From an uncultured Lachnospiraceae bacterium (lineage in GTDB: Bacteria > Bacillota > Clostridia > Lachnospirales > Lachnospiraceae), in contig CANPZL010000010.1 in assembly GCA_947589055.1 (NCBI GenBank), forward strand, positions 1-64,000: a stretch of DNA of 64,000 nucleotides, in the 5' to 3' direction. Position 1 is the first letter of the stretch. Each line of letters opens with the position of its first letter. The notes under the pieces are model-generated. The model was not told the origin of the DNA, made no database searches, and was given only the letters and a program-made list of their open reading frames with translations. The position numbers and the translations under genes were made by a program. Positions 43,411 to 51,821 of the stretch are shown one piece after another.

Positions 43411-46400
43411 TTGACTAAGAATATAATTTCAACCAAGGCAAATACCTTATACGCAATGAAAAATTTGATAACCCACGCCAGAATCGAGAAGATGTATATC
43501 TTAAGGGTAAAAGATTACTGGAGGGACAAAAACAAGGTTTGCAGAGAGATTCAGGACAGATTTGAAGGCTGTCGTATCGTAGTGCGAAGTTCCTCCAGCC
43601 ACGAGGATAGCTGGAAAACCTCTAATGCCGGTCATTATAAGAGTGTTTTGGATGTGGATTCCGCCAGCTTAAATGAGATCCAGACCTCCATTGATGAAGT
43701 CATTGCTTCCTATGAAGAGGATATGGAGTCTGCGGCGGAGGAGCAGGTGCTGATTCAGCGTCAGGCAACGAATGTCTGTGTGAGCGGTGTAGTATTTACC
43801 AGAGATTTACGGGAAAACCGCCCGTATTATCTGGTGAATTATGATGATCTGGGTTCTACGGATTGTGTTACCAGCGGACGTGGCGGGAAAATGCTTTGGA
43901 TCGCAAGGGACGTTGAACAGGACCAGCTGGAATTCCACTGGCAGCAGCTGATTCAGGCAGTACGGGAAGTGGAAAGCATTATAGAAGGAATCCCTCTGGA
44001 TATTGAATTTGCGATCAACAGTAACAATCAGGTGATCTTGTTTCAGATAAGACCTTTGGCAGCCGCTAATTATCATACGTCCGGCTTTGATGAAACCAAG
44101 TTTTATATCTGTAAGCGGAAAATGAAGAAGGAATATGAAAAACGTCTGGATGTGCGGACCGGACAGCCTATGATCCTGTCAGATATGGCATTCTGGAATC
44201 CATCGGAAATTATCGGATCAAACCCCCGTCCGCTGGATTATTCCCTGTACCGCCGGATCATTACACATCGGGCATGGAATGAAGGACTGCGCCCGCTGGG
44301 ATATTGCAGTCTGGATGAAGATCTGATGTATCAGGTGGGAAACAAGCCTTATATCAATCTGAATTATTCCTTTTATTCCCTGATACCGGCATCATTGCCG
44401 CAAACGCTGATTGATAAGCTGGTCAACTATTATCATGAACGGTTAAAGGAGGATTTATCGGCACATGATAAGATCGAATTTGAGATTGTGTTCAGCTGTT
44501 TTGATTTTATGACGGAGGAAAACAGCAAAAAATTATTGGAACATGGATTTTCCGAGCAGGAACGATGTCAGATTGTTACGGAAGTCAAGAAACTCACTAT
44601 GGAAGCCATTTACGGGCATAAGGCGATCTTGGCACAGGATATGGGTTCCTTGAATATTCTGGAATTTACCCGTTCGGAAATTGAAAAGATAGGAGAAAAC
44701 TGTAACAGCGTAAAAGAGTTGATTGAGACGGTAAAATGGCTGTTGGAAGCCATTACCCGGTATGGAACCCCGCAGTTTGCACGACAGGCAAGAATGGCGT
44801 TTATGGCGAGGGCTTTTTTGCGTTCTTTGGTGGAAGCCGGCTATTATACCCAAAGGGAAGCCGATCGTTTTATGCAGTCGATTTCAACCGTATCTACAGA
44901 ATTCAACGAAGATTTTGAGTCCTATTCGGAAGGAAAGATGAGTAAGGAGGAGTTTGACTCAAAATATGGACATTTGCGGAGCGGTACATATAATATCCGC
45001 ACGGAGCGGTATGATGCGATGAATTTTCGGCCGGTATCGGCAAAGGGCAGGCATATAAAAACAGAAAAAAATATCCATTTCCCTATGGAACCCCTTAAAA
45101 GGGCGTTACAGGAGCATGCAATGAATATCCCGGCAGAGGCGTTTCAAAAGTTTTTAGTTTCTGCGATCGAACAGCGGGAATATTTCAAATTTGAATTTAC
45201 CCGTTCACTAAGTCTGGTGATTGAGTGGATCCGCAAGATTGGTCAGTTGATGGGATTTTTGATCGATGAGTTATCTTGGCTTACCATTGAGGATTTGGAG
45301 CGTTATGACCGGACGCTGGATATTGATGATTTAAAGGAGGAATGGACAGCTCTGATACAAAGACGGCATGAAGCATTTCGGCAAAACCGTCTGGTACTTC
45401 TTCCGGAACTGATCTTTTCATCTGGCAGCATTGATATTATTCCGGTCTATGAGGCAAGACCGAATTTTATAACCAGTAAGCGGGTGGCAGGCGAAGTAGT
45501 GCTTTTAGAGGAGGAACGGGATTCAAATATCAGTGGAAAGATCGTGGTAGTGCCGCAGGCGGATCCCGGCTATGAATGGATCTTTACCAAGAATATTAAA
45601 GGCTTTATTACAAAGTATGGTGGTGCGGCGTCGCATATGGCGATCCGTTGTGCCGAATTTGATATTCCGGCAGCGGTAGGGTGCGGAGCGAAGTTATATG
45701 CCAGTATTTCCAAGATGGCATATCTGGAATTGGACTGTAAAAACGGAACGATCCAAGAGGGTATCCAGTATAAGAATCTGCATGCCTTGATTACCCAGCG
45801 GGAGGGTGTGAATCAATACGGTGATGCCACGGATATTCTGGAATCAAAGTATATTCGCTTCTATGAGCTGATGGGATTTATTCCGAAACCGGTATCGAAC
45901 CATACGAAGAATTTTGAACGGTTATTTGATGACAAGATTGACCTGTTGATCGTAGTGGGCGGAGGCGCTTTGGATCCAAAGTGGTATGACCGGGAGCATG
46001 AGGAGGAAACCCAGCCCAATCGGGATCGGACGGAAGAAAAGATGATCAAATACTGTGTTGAACATGCGATCCCTATCGTAGCGACCTGTAGGGGAATGCA
46101 GTATATCAACGTATTGTATGGCGGAAAGTTATCCTATCATCCAAAGCTGCCGGTAGAACGCCCAAGAGGTAAGGATCATAAGGTGCATCTGCTTACGGAA
46201 AACAGAGATATTTATGTAAATAATTACCATCAGGATGTGATCTTTGAAGGCGGGTTAGCCCCCTGTTTTACCCCTATGGCCATCGATGAAGAAAATCATA
46301 TTATCGAAGCTTATTATTCGGAAGAAATGAAACTGCTAGGGCTTCAATGGCATCCGGAGCGGCAGTTTGAAACCGGGGAGGCGGAAGAAGAAACCAGGCG

Positions 46401-46437
46401 TATTATCGTGAATTTTATACAAAAGCATATTCATTAA
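43411..46437 (+). CDS. Fusion of PEP-synthase-like (glutamine kinase-like) and class I amidotransferase-like hydrolase
   Basis: This 1008-residue protein joins two enzymes. The N-terminal part has a PEP-synthase/PPDK-type ATP-binding domain (RIVVRSSSSHED near 55-66, TSNAGHYKSVLDV near 70-82) and a mobile phospho-His domain with GGAASHMAIRCAEF (His742). The C-terminal 170 residues are a class I amidotransferase/peptidase C26-like domain with nucleophile Cys893 (VATCRGMQ) and the pair WHPE (His981, Glu983). In Campylobacter jejuni a PEP-synthase-like enzyme (Cj1418) is a glutamine kinase and a C26-like protein (Cj1417) hydrolyses gamma-glutamyl-CDP-amidate; here similar parts are fused. I infer phosphoramidate chemistry, but no cytidylyltransferase lies nearby. 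TTG 43411 is the likely start, 13 bases after GGAGGTG. Confidence 0.75.
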   Translation: MTKNIISTKANTLYAMKNLITHARIEKMYILRVKDYWRDKNKVCREIQDRFEGCRIVVRSSSSHEDSWKTSNAGHYKSVLDVDSASLNEIQTSIDEVIASYEEDMESAAEEQVLIQRQATNVCVSGVVFTRDLRENRPYYLVNYDDLGSTDCVTSGRGGKMLWIARDVEQDQLEFHWQQLIQAVREVESIIEGIPLDIEFAINSNNQVILFQIRPLAAANYHTSGFDETKFYICKRKMKKEYEKRLDVRTGQPMILSDMAFWNPSEIIGSNPRPLDYSLYRRIITHRAWNEGLRPLGYCSLDEDLMYQVGNKPYINLNYSFYSLIPASLPQTLIDKLVNYYHERLKEDLSAHDKIEFEIVFSCFDFMTEENSKKLLEHGFSEQERCQIVTEVKKLTMEAIYGHKAILAQDMGSLNILEFTRSEIEKIGENCNSVKELIETVKWLLEAITRYGTPQFARQARMAFMARAFLRSLVEAGYYTQREADRFMQSISTVSTEFNEDFESYSEGKMSKEEFDSKYGHLRSGTYNIRTERYDAMNFRPVSAKGRHIKTEKNIHFPMEPLKRALQEHAMNIPAEAFQKFLVSAIEQREYFKFEFTRSLSLVIEWIRKIGQLMGFLIDELSWLTIEDLERYDRTLDIDDLKEEWTALIQRRHEAFRQNRLVLLPELIFSSGSIDIIPVYEARPNFITSKRVAGEVVLLEEERDSNISGKIVVVPQADPGYEWIFTKNIKGFITKYGGAASHMAIRCAEFDIPAAVGCGAKLYASISKMAYLELDCKNGTIQEGIQYKNLHALITQREGVNQYGDATDILESKYIRFYELMGFIPKPVSNHTKNFERLFDDKIDLLIVVGGGALDPKWYDREHEEETQPNRDRTEEKMIKYCVEHAIPIVATCRGMQYINVLYGGKLSYHPKLPVERPRGKDHKVHLLTENRDIYVNNYHQDVIFEGGLAPCFTPMAIDEENHIIEAYYSEEMKLLGLQWHPERQFETGEAEEETRRIIVNFIQKHIH

Positions 46438-46640
46438 GATAAGTCCAAAGATAGTAATAATATCTATAAAATATAGCAGCGGCACAGGCATTTTTCACAA
46501 AAATTTAAAACCGCCAATTTTCAACTTACTTTTTTCGGCTTGATAATGTTAAAATAAGAATAGCTGGTTCGGCCGATTAAAATGCTAAAAAATGGATAGA
46601 ATAAGAGTAGTGAAGGTAGGAAAGAACAGGAGGAAGTGCA

Positions 46641-47150
46641 ATGTTTGAAATTGGCGATTATATTGTATGCGGCAATAACGGCATTTGTATCGTGGAAAAT
46701 GTTAATACCATTGAAGTTCCCGATGTTGATCCAAACAGACTCTACTATATCCTGCGTCCGGTGTTTGCAAAGAGCAGTGTGGTATATATTCCGGTAGATA
46801 ATGATAAGATCATCATGCGGAAGGTTTTAACAAAAGAACAGGTAAATGAATTGATCGACCGGATTCCGGAAATTGAAACGATCGGTGAAAGTAATGACAA
46901 ACAGCGGGAAGAGCGGTTTAAGGAATGTATGCGGCGGTACGATTGCAGTGACTGGATTCGAGTGATCAAAACCTTATATCTGCGGAAGCAGGAGCGGGTA
47001 GAGCGGGGACAGAAGGTAACAGCTACAGATGCCAGGTATCTGAAAACAGCGGAAGATAACCTGTATGGTGAATTTGCAATGGCATTAGGAATCGAAAAAA
47101 ACCAAGTGGAAGAATTTATCGAAAAACGAATTGGCAGTCATAAGGAATGA
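46641..47150 (+). CDS. CarD-family transcriptional regulator
   Basis: This 169-residue protein has an N-terminal CarD/TRCF-type RNA-polymerase interaction domain (FEIGDYIVCGNNGICIVENV, LYYILRPVFAKSSVVYIPVD) and a C-terminal helical domain (RKQERVERGQKVTATDARYLKTAE). CarD-like proteins bind RNA polymerase beta and stabilise the open complex, often at rRNA promoters. AGGAGGAAG precedes the ATG. It has its own terminator. Neighbouring genes do not indicate a special target. Confidence 0.92.
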   Translation: MFEIGDYIVCGNNGICIVENVNTIEVPDVDPNRLYYILRPVFAKSSVVYIPVDNDKIIMRKVLTKEQVNELIDRIPEIETIGESNDKQREERFKECMRRYDCSDWIRVIKTLYLRKQERVERGQKVTATDARYLKTAEDNLYGEFAMALGIEKNQVEEFIEKRIGSHKE

Positions 47151-47155
47151 ATGAA

Positions 47156-47197
47156 AAATATCCTCTTTCGGATTTTCCGGAAGGGGATATTTTTTTG
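47156..47197 (+). terminator. Terminator after the CarD gene
   Basis: A 17-bp stem (47156-47172 with 47176-47192, two G-U pairs) is followed by a run of T residues. Confidence 0.9.
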
Positions 47198-47256
47198 TTT
47201 TGCATAGTTAAGTGAGCCGCTTATGGGAAATGATGAATTCCAAAGCCAGCCTTTTA

Positions 47257-47285
47257 TAGACAATCCCTGCGGTTTATTGTATAGT
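47257..47285 (+). promoter_or_regulatory. Promoter for the thioesterase gene
   Basis: TAGACA (47257-47262) and TATAGT (47280-47285) are spaced by 17 bases. Confidence 0.6.
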
Positions 47286-47323
47286 AGGATAGATAAAAGA
47301 ACGTATATGAAAAAGGTGAAAAA

Positions 47324-47815
47324 ATGGATACATCTCTAAAACAGGACGAAACCGGAAAAAACGCACAGGCGCCCATCCTGCCTGCCGTTAAACAGGCGCT
47401 GCTGGATATGGTTGATAAAAATGCGTATATGAAACGGTTAAAGATCGAGCTTTTAGATATTCAAAAAGGCTTTATTAAAAGCAGGCTTTGGGTGACGCAG
47501 GAGGTCTTAAATCCCTATGGTTCCGTTCATGGCGGCTGTCTGTATTCGCTGGCGGATATTACTGCCGGACTGGCTGCCAGTACTTATAATGTATATTCCT
47601 CTACCATCGACGGACATATGGAATATGTGTTGCCGGCTATGAATACGGAATTTATCATCTGCGAGGCAAGGGAGATTCATCAGGGACTGCATGTTTCCTT
47701 ATATGAAGCATGGCTGTATGATGATAAGAACCAGCTGGTGGATAAGGCAGGCTTTACCTTCTATATGATGCGCCGCAGCATCGTACCGGAAGAAGAAAGT
47801 AAGGGACGTTTTTAA
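47324..47815 (+). CDS. PaaI-family hot-dog thioesterase
   Basis: This 163-residue protein has the hot-dog fold with the family motif NPYGSVHGGCLYSLAD near residue 64, in which HGG and the following Asp form the active site of PaaI-type acyl-CoA thioesterases. The C-terminal strands LYEAWLYDDKNQLVDKAGF match too. It cleaves an acyl- or aryl-CoA; which one is unknown. AAAGGTG precedes the ATG. The serine acetyltransferase gene follows after 40 bases. Confidence 0.88.
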   Translation: MDTSLKQDETGKNAQAPILPAVKQALLDMVDKNAYMKRLKIELLDIQKGFIKSRLWVTQEVLNPYGSVHGGCLYSLADITAGLAASTYNVYSSTIDGHMEYVLPAMNTEFIICEAREIHQGLHVSLYEAWLYDDKNQLVDKAGFTFYMMRRSIVPEEESKGRF

Positions 47816-47855
47816 GAAACGGGAATAAGATAGTTAGGAAAAGAGGTAGGAGCAT

Positions 47856-48842
47856 ATGAAAATGAATCCGGAGGCGACAAGGCAAATCGAAAAAGCAGTA
47901 AAGGAAATCACGGATAATTATCGGGCCAATGATGTGCTGATGGCCAAAGGAGAATGCCGGCTGCCAAGCCGCAGTGCCATTATCCTGATGATCAAGGAGC
48001 TTCGCCGGGTGATGTTTCCCGGATACTTTGGGGAAGAGAATCTCGCAGATCGGGTCGGTGATTATTTTGTAGGTTCGCACATCAACCGTATTTATTTATG
48101 CCTGAAGGAACAAATCGTAACTGCATTGGTTTATCATCATGCAGTACAGGTAGAACAGGCAAGGCAGGAGGAAAAGGAACACTTAGACGCATTGACCTGT
48201 GAAGAAGCCGGGCGGCAGGCGGAAGAAATCTGCCAGTATTTTATCAGTCGGCTGCCTTACATTCAGCAGATGCTCTTAAAAGATGTGCAGGCTGGCTTTG
48301 ATGGTGACCCTGCGGCACAGAGTAAAGAAGATATTGTAGCCTCCTATCCCGGTATGTTTGCCATCTATGTTTATCGGATTGCCCATGAGCTGTATCAAAA
48401 GAAGGTTCCGTATATTCCCAGAATCATGACGGAGTATGCCCATAGCCGGACCGGGATTGACATTAACGCAGGCGCACAGATCGGAGAATATTTTTTCATT
48501 GATCATGGTACGGGCGTGGTAATCGGTGAAACAACAAAGATTGGGAATCATGTGAAGCTGTATCAGGGTGTAACCTTAGGCGCTCTTTCTACCCGTATGG
48601 GTCAGCAGCTTGCAGGTGTAAAACGGCACCCTACCATTGAAGATTATGTAACGGTTTATTCCGGTTCCACGATCTTAGGCGGCGATACCGTGATTGGGGA
48701 GGGAAGTATTATCGGTGGTAATGCGTTTATTACGGAATCTGTAGCCCGCAAAACAAAGGTCATAGTCAAAAAGCCGGAAATGACCTTTCAGGGAGAAGCA
48801 AATGTACCTTTTGACATAAATACATGGATATGGGAAATTTAA
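47856..48842 (+). CDS. cysE: Serine O-acetyltransferase (EpsC-like)
   Basis: This 328-residue enzyme has an N-terminal helical region of about 170 residues and a C-terminal left-handed beta-helix with hexapeptide repeats (INAGAQIGEYFFIDHGTGVV, IGNHVKLYQGVTLGALS). The catalytic His and Asp lie in FIDHGTGVVIGET. It makes O-acetylserine, the precursor for cysteine. The long N-terminal part is typical of the EpsC branch. AAGAGGTAGGAG lies upstream. The gene ends 4 bases into the convergent glycosyltransferase. Confidence 0.92.
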   Translation: MKMNPEATRQIEKAVKEITDNYRANDVLMAKGECRLPSRSAIILMIKELRRVMFPGYFGEENLADRVGDYFVGSHINRIYLCLKEQIVTALVYHHAVQVEQARQEEKEHLDALTCEEAGRQAEEICQYFISRLPYIQQMLLKDVQAGFDGDPAAQSKEDIVASYPGMFAIYVYRIAHELYQKKVPYIPRIMTEYAHSRTGIDINAGAQIGEYFFIDHGTGVVIGETTKIGNHVKLYQGVTLGALSTRMGQQLAGVKRHPTIEDYVTVYSGSTILGGDTVIGEGSIIGGNAFITESVARKTKVIVKKPEMTFQGEANVPFDINTWIWEI

Positions 48843-49861
48843 TTGGCTTCCGTTAAACGGAGATTCAGTTCCGATTGATAATAATCGGCCTGATCAGCGT
48901 CGCCAAGCTTCCGATAACAACGGATCAGCCCTTCAAGTGGCAGCGTATTTCCGTAATGCAGGGCAAGCTCGCATTGGGTTTCATATGCCCCGTTATAATA
49001 CCAGAGGATTGCTTCTTCGTATTCCTCCAGGGCTTCGTAGTAGTTGCCCAGACAGGTGCAGATTTCTGCGCTTCCCTGTCCCTGCGCAAAGTTTTTTAAG
49101 GCGTTTCCCAGAATCAGGTGGGGATCCTGTTCCAATACGCCGCATTTTACGAGAACGCACTGAACCGCACGCAGTTCGTCTTCTTTCAATACCTGTTTTG
49201 ATAATGAAGCAAAATAATCCTTTGCCTCTTTAAAATCCTTTGGTGTGCCGGCGATAAATAATTCCTTTGCATACATGATATTCAGCTTTGGCGAAAGGAC
49301 GGTTCCGGAATGGATCAAAGCACGAAGATTTGCAAAATCCCGGTCGCTGTGGCTTTCATGGGGCTTATGGATGATCGCAATGTCGCTGTCAAAGATCACC
49401 GGTTCCAGACGAAGCGTTTCATGAAGCGGGTCTTGCCAGTAAAATTCCCGCAGACGTTTTAGCAGCTTGGGGCGGTATTCCTTATCGTAGTTATAGGTAG
49501 TACCATATTCTAACTGATTCGTATAGTACATCTGAACAATATCAATTTCCGGCAGCAGGACCCGTTTTAAGTCTAAGATCTGACGGATATTTTCTGCATC
49601 GATCATTTCGTCCGCATCAGCGGTATAGATGTATTCCTTTGTCGCTTTGGAAAACGAAAAATTCCGTGCGGCAGAGAAATCGTTGTTCCACGGGAAGTCA
49701 AAAACGTGCTTGGTATAGGCGGCTGCGATTTCTTTAGTCCGGTCAGTAGACCCGGTATCTACAATGATGATCTCATCTGAGAATTCCTTCACACAGTCCA
49801 GACAACGGGCAAGGACACGTTCTTCATTTTTAACGATCATACAGGTACTTATAGTTATCAT
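48839..49861 (-). CDS. Family 2 glycosyltransferase with TPR-like C-terminus
   Basis: This 340-residue enzyme has a GT-A core at residues 1-220: ISTCMIVKNEERVLARCL, EIIIVDTGSTDRT near 33, YIYTADADEMID near 85. This is the SunS/WaaE-like branch, whose members often glycosylate lipids, peptides or proteins. After about residue 220 several TPR-like helical pairs follow (KDFKEAKDYFASLSKQ, EALEEYEEAILWYYNGA). The start at 49861 is fixed by AAAAGGAGCCTTCT; a frame extending to 50089 has none. An extended -10 box TGGTATACT lies on the minus strand near 49981-49989. The acceptor is unknown. Confidence 0.85.
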   Translation of the reverse strand: MITISTCMIVKNEERVLARCLDCVKEFSDEIIIVDTGSTDRTKEIAAAYTKHVFDFPWNNDFSAARNFSFSKATKEYIYTADADEMIDAENIRQILDLKRVLLPEIDIVQMYYTNQLEYGTTYNYDKEYRPKLLKRLREFYWQDPLHETLRLEPVIFDSDIAIIHKPHESHSDRDFANLRALIHSGTVLSPKLNIMYAKELFIAGTPKDFKEAKDYFASLSKQVLKEDELRAVQCVLVKCGVLEQDPHLILGNALKNFAQGQGSAEICTCLGNYYEALEEYEEAILWYYNGAYETQCELALHYGNTLPLEGLIRCYRKLGDADQADYYQSELNLRLTEAN

Positions 49862-49980
49862 AGAAGGCTCCTTTTCATTTGCTATGGCGGCAAATACATG
49901 CACGGTAACTTTCCCTGCAGGGATTTGCGGTCTATGTGTTCCCATCATGGCATCTTGCCTGCCGGTATTATTCGATTTAT

Positions 49981-49989
49981 AGTATACCA
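49981..49989 (-). promoter_or_regulatory. Extended -10 promoter for the glycosyltransferase gene
   Basis: On the minus strand TGGTATACT matches the extended -10 form (TGnTATAAT). No good -35 box is seen upstream. It is the best candidate in the 250-base gap before dut. Confidence 0.45.
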
Positions 49990-50112
49990 TATCTAAAAAA
50001 AGACGGAAACCGATTTCTGGTTTGGAAAAGAGGAAACCGTAAAAAACTAGACGATTTTTCACAGCTGTGTTACCATAGGTAGGAAGCATAAAAAGGAAAG
50101 GACGGAGGAAAA

Positions 50113-50553
50113 ATGGAACAGGTTACGATAAAGATCAAGTATTTAAATGATGAAATCATACGCTTAAAATATATAGATGGGAAATCCGATTGGATCGATC
50201 TGCGGGCGGCAGAACGGGTAGAATTAAAAGCAGGGGAATTTAAATTGATTCATCTTGGCGTTGCCATTCAACTGCCTCCCGGTTATGAAGCCCATATCGT
50301 GCCGAGGAGCAGTACCTATAAGAATTTTGGCATTTTGCAGGCAAATTCCATAGGGATTATTGATGAGAGCTATTGCGGACCCAATGACTGGTATCGGTTT
50401 CCGGCGCTGGCTATGCGGGATACGGTAATCGAGGTGAATGATAGGATCTGTCAGTTTCGGATTGAAAAACATCAGCCGCAGATTCACTTTGAAGAGGTAA
50501 AGGAACTGGAAGGAGTAGATCGGGGCGGCTTCGGAAGCACCGGTACTCGATAA
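50113..50553 (+). CDS. dut: dUTP diphosphatase
   Basis: This 146-residue trimeric dUTPase shows all five family motifs: [49 protein letters not shown] and RGGFGSTGT near the end. It hydrolyses dUTP to dUMP, lowering uracil in DNA and feeding thymidylate synthesis. AAGGACGGAGGAAAA precedes the ATG. A membrane protein gene follows after 23 bases. Confidence 0.95.
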   Translation: MEQVTIKIKYLNDEIIRLKYIDGKSDWIDLRAAERVELKAGEFKLIHLGVAIQLPPGYEAHIVPRSSTYKNFGILQANSIGIIDESYCGPNDWYRFPALAMRDTVIEVNDRICQFRIEKHQPQIHFEEVKELEGVDRGGFGSTGTR

Positions 50554-50576
50554 GACGGGAAGAAAGGATAAAAGGT

Positions 50577-51314
50577 ATGCAGGTCAGTTTATTGGTATAT
50601 TTTACAAACCTTTCATATTTCTTATATTTTTTGATATTATATGCGGAACGGATCCAGAGCCTGGTGCGTAGTATACGGAAGGGAAATCCCTTCACGTCCG
50701 GACTGAATCGTTATATGTATGGTCTGACGTTCTTATCCTTAAGCAGTACGCTGATTTATCTGCTGATAGCAGGAAGGCCTATGTTTATCGGTTTGTTTAC
50801 CAGAGATGCAGCGGTATATGCACCGGATCATTTTTTGTTATTGGGAATCGGAGCAGGGATTTTGTTGTTTTCCGGCATGGTACATACCGAATTTACGATT
50901 CCGGGGTTACAGTTTGGGGCTTATGGTGCGTTGGTAGCGGCAATGGTGCTGCAGACGGTCGAAACCGAACCAACCGGTGCGGGGCCGTGGCTCACGCTTG
51001 CCTATATCGTTTCATATGCGATGGCGATTCCGGTTGTTTATCCCTCTGAGATTCAAAGGAAACGACTTTTTCATATCCTTGAATCTGTGGTATCCTTTCT
51101 CATGATCGTGATCTTTACCGGAATGCTGACCGGAATGCTGCCACCGTTTCATTTGGCATTTTTGCTGTTTGCCCTCATCGGGGATAGTGTGGTTCTGGCT
51201 ATGCGCTGGAAGGAATATGTAAACAGCTTTGTACTGATATTTTTGGTATTGACGGTTGTTCTATGGCTGGTGGTTTTCGGAAGACCGTATGCGTTGATAT
51301 ATTTCCTGGCATAA
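50577..51314 (+). CDS. Integral membrane protein of unknown function
   Basis: This 245-residue protein has about seven hydrophobic helices (for example LSYFLYFLILYAERI, FLLLGIGAGILLFSGMVH, AFLLFALIGDSVVLAM). Its polar loops are short. I do not recognise the family. AAAGGATAAAAGGT lies ahead of ATG 50577. The short gap after dut suggests co-transcription, but the roles do not match obviously. A weak hairpin TCCGG/CCGGA lies 15 to 45 bases after the stop. Confidence 0.7.
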   Translation: MQVSLLVYFTNLSYFLYFLILYAERIQSLVRSIRKGNPFTSGLNRYMYGLTFLSLSSTLIYLLIAGRPMFIGLFTRDAAVYAPDHFLLLGIGAGILLFSGMVHTEFTIPGLQFGAYGALVAAMVLQTVETEPTGAGPWLTLAYIVSYAMAIPVVYPSEIQRKRLFHILESVVSFLMIVIFTGMLTGMLPPFHLAFLLFALIGDSVVLAMRWKEYVNSFVLIFLVLTVVLWLVVFGRPYALIYFLA

Positions 51315-51415
51315 ATGCTTAGCCTCCGGACAACAGGATATGCGTACAGGCCGGAAAGTTTTGTATCAGAATCATAAAAAAAGAATGAAAAGTCTATTAA
51401 GAATCAGGGATTTTC

Positions 51416-51444
51416 TTGCAATATCCACTGGCTTTTGTTACATT
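51416..51444 (+). promoter_or_regulatory. Promoter for the cysteine-rich protein gene
   Basis: TTGCAA (51416-51421) and TACATT (51439-51444) are spaced by 17 bases. Confidence 0.5.
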
Positions 51445-51496
51445 TAAAGGACGGTCAAAAACATACCGCATGCAAGGGAAATCCAAAAGAGGTAAA

Positions 51497-51775
51497 ATGA
51501 TGAAGGGATATGCTTTTTTACAGAATCGGGATTGTGAATATTTTCCCTGCCATGCGGATATGGAAACAGAGGCATTTAACTGCCTGTTCTGTTACTGTCC
51601 GCTTTATGGATTGAAAGAAACCTGCGGCGGTGATTTCCGGTATCTAAAGGACGGTACAAAGGATTGTTCCCAATGCAGGATTCCCCATCAGCCGGATGGA
51701 TATGCATATATAAGCAAATATAAAAATGAACTTCTGGAATTAGGAAAGCGCAGGGATAACACGGAACATCCTTAG
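51497..51775 (+). CDS. Cysteine-rich small domain protein
   Basis: This 92-residue protein has a fixed pattern of cysteines: NRDCEYFPCHAD, NCLFCYCPLY, ETCGGD and DCSQCRIPH. This matches the cysteine-rich small domain family (PF04071), often found with cobalamin genes or as a stand-alone metal-binding protein. It probably binds zinc or an iron-sulfur cluster. GAGGTAAA precedes two adjacent ATGs at 51497; I chose the first. No cobalamin genes are adjacent here. Confidence 0.82.
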   Translation: MMKGYAFLQNRDCEYFPCHADMETEAFNCLFCYCPLYGLKETCGGDFRYLKDGTKDCSQCRIPHQPDGYAYISKYKNELLELGKRRDNTEHP

Positions 51776-51821
51776 CGGTTTGTGAGACAGATCGGATAGA
51801 ATGATATAAAGGAGTGACAAT

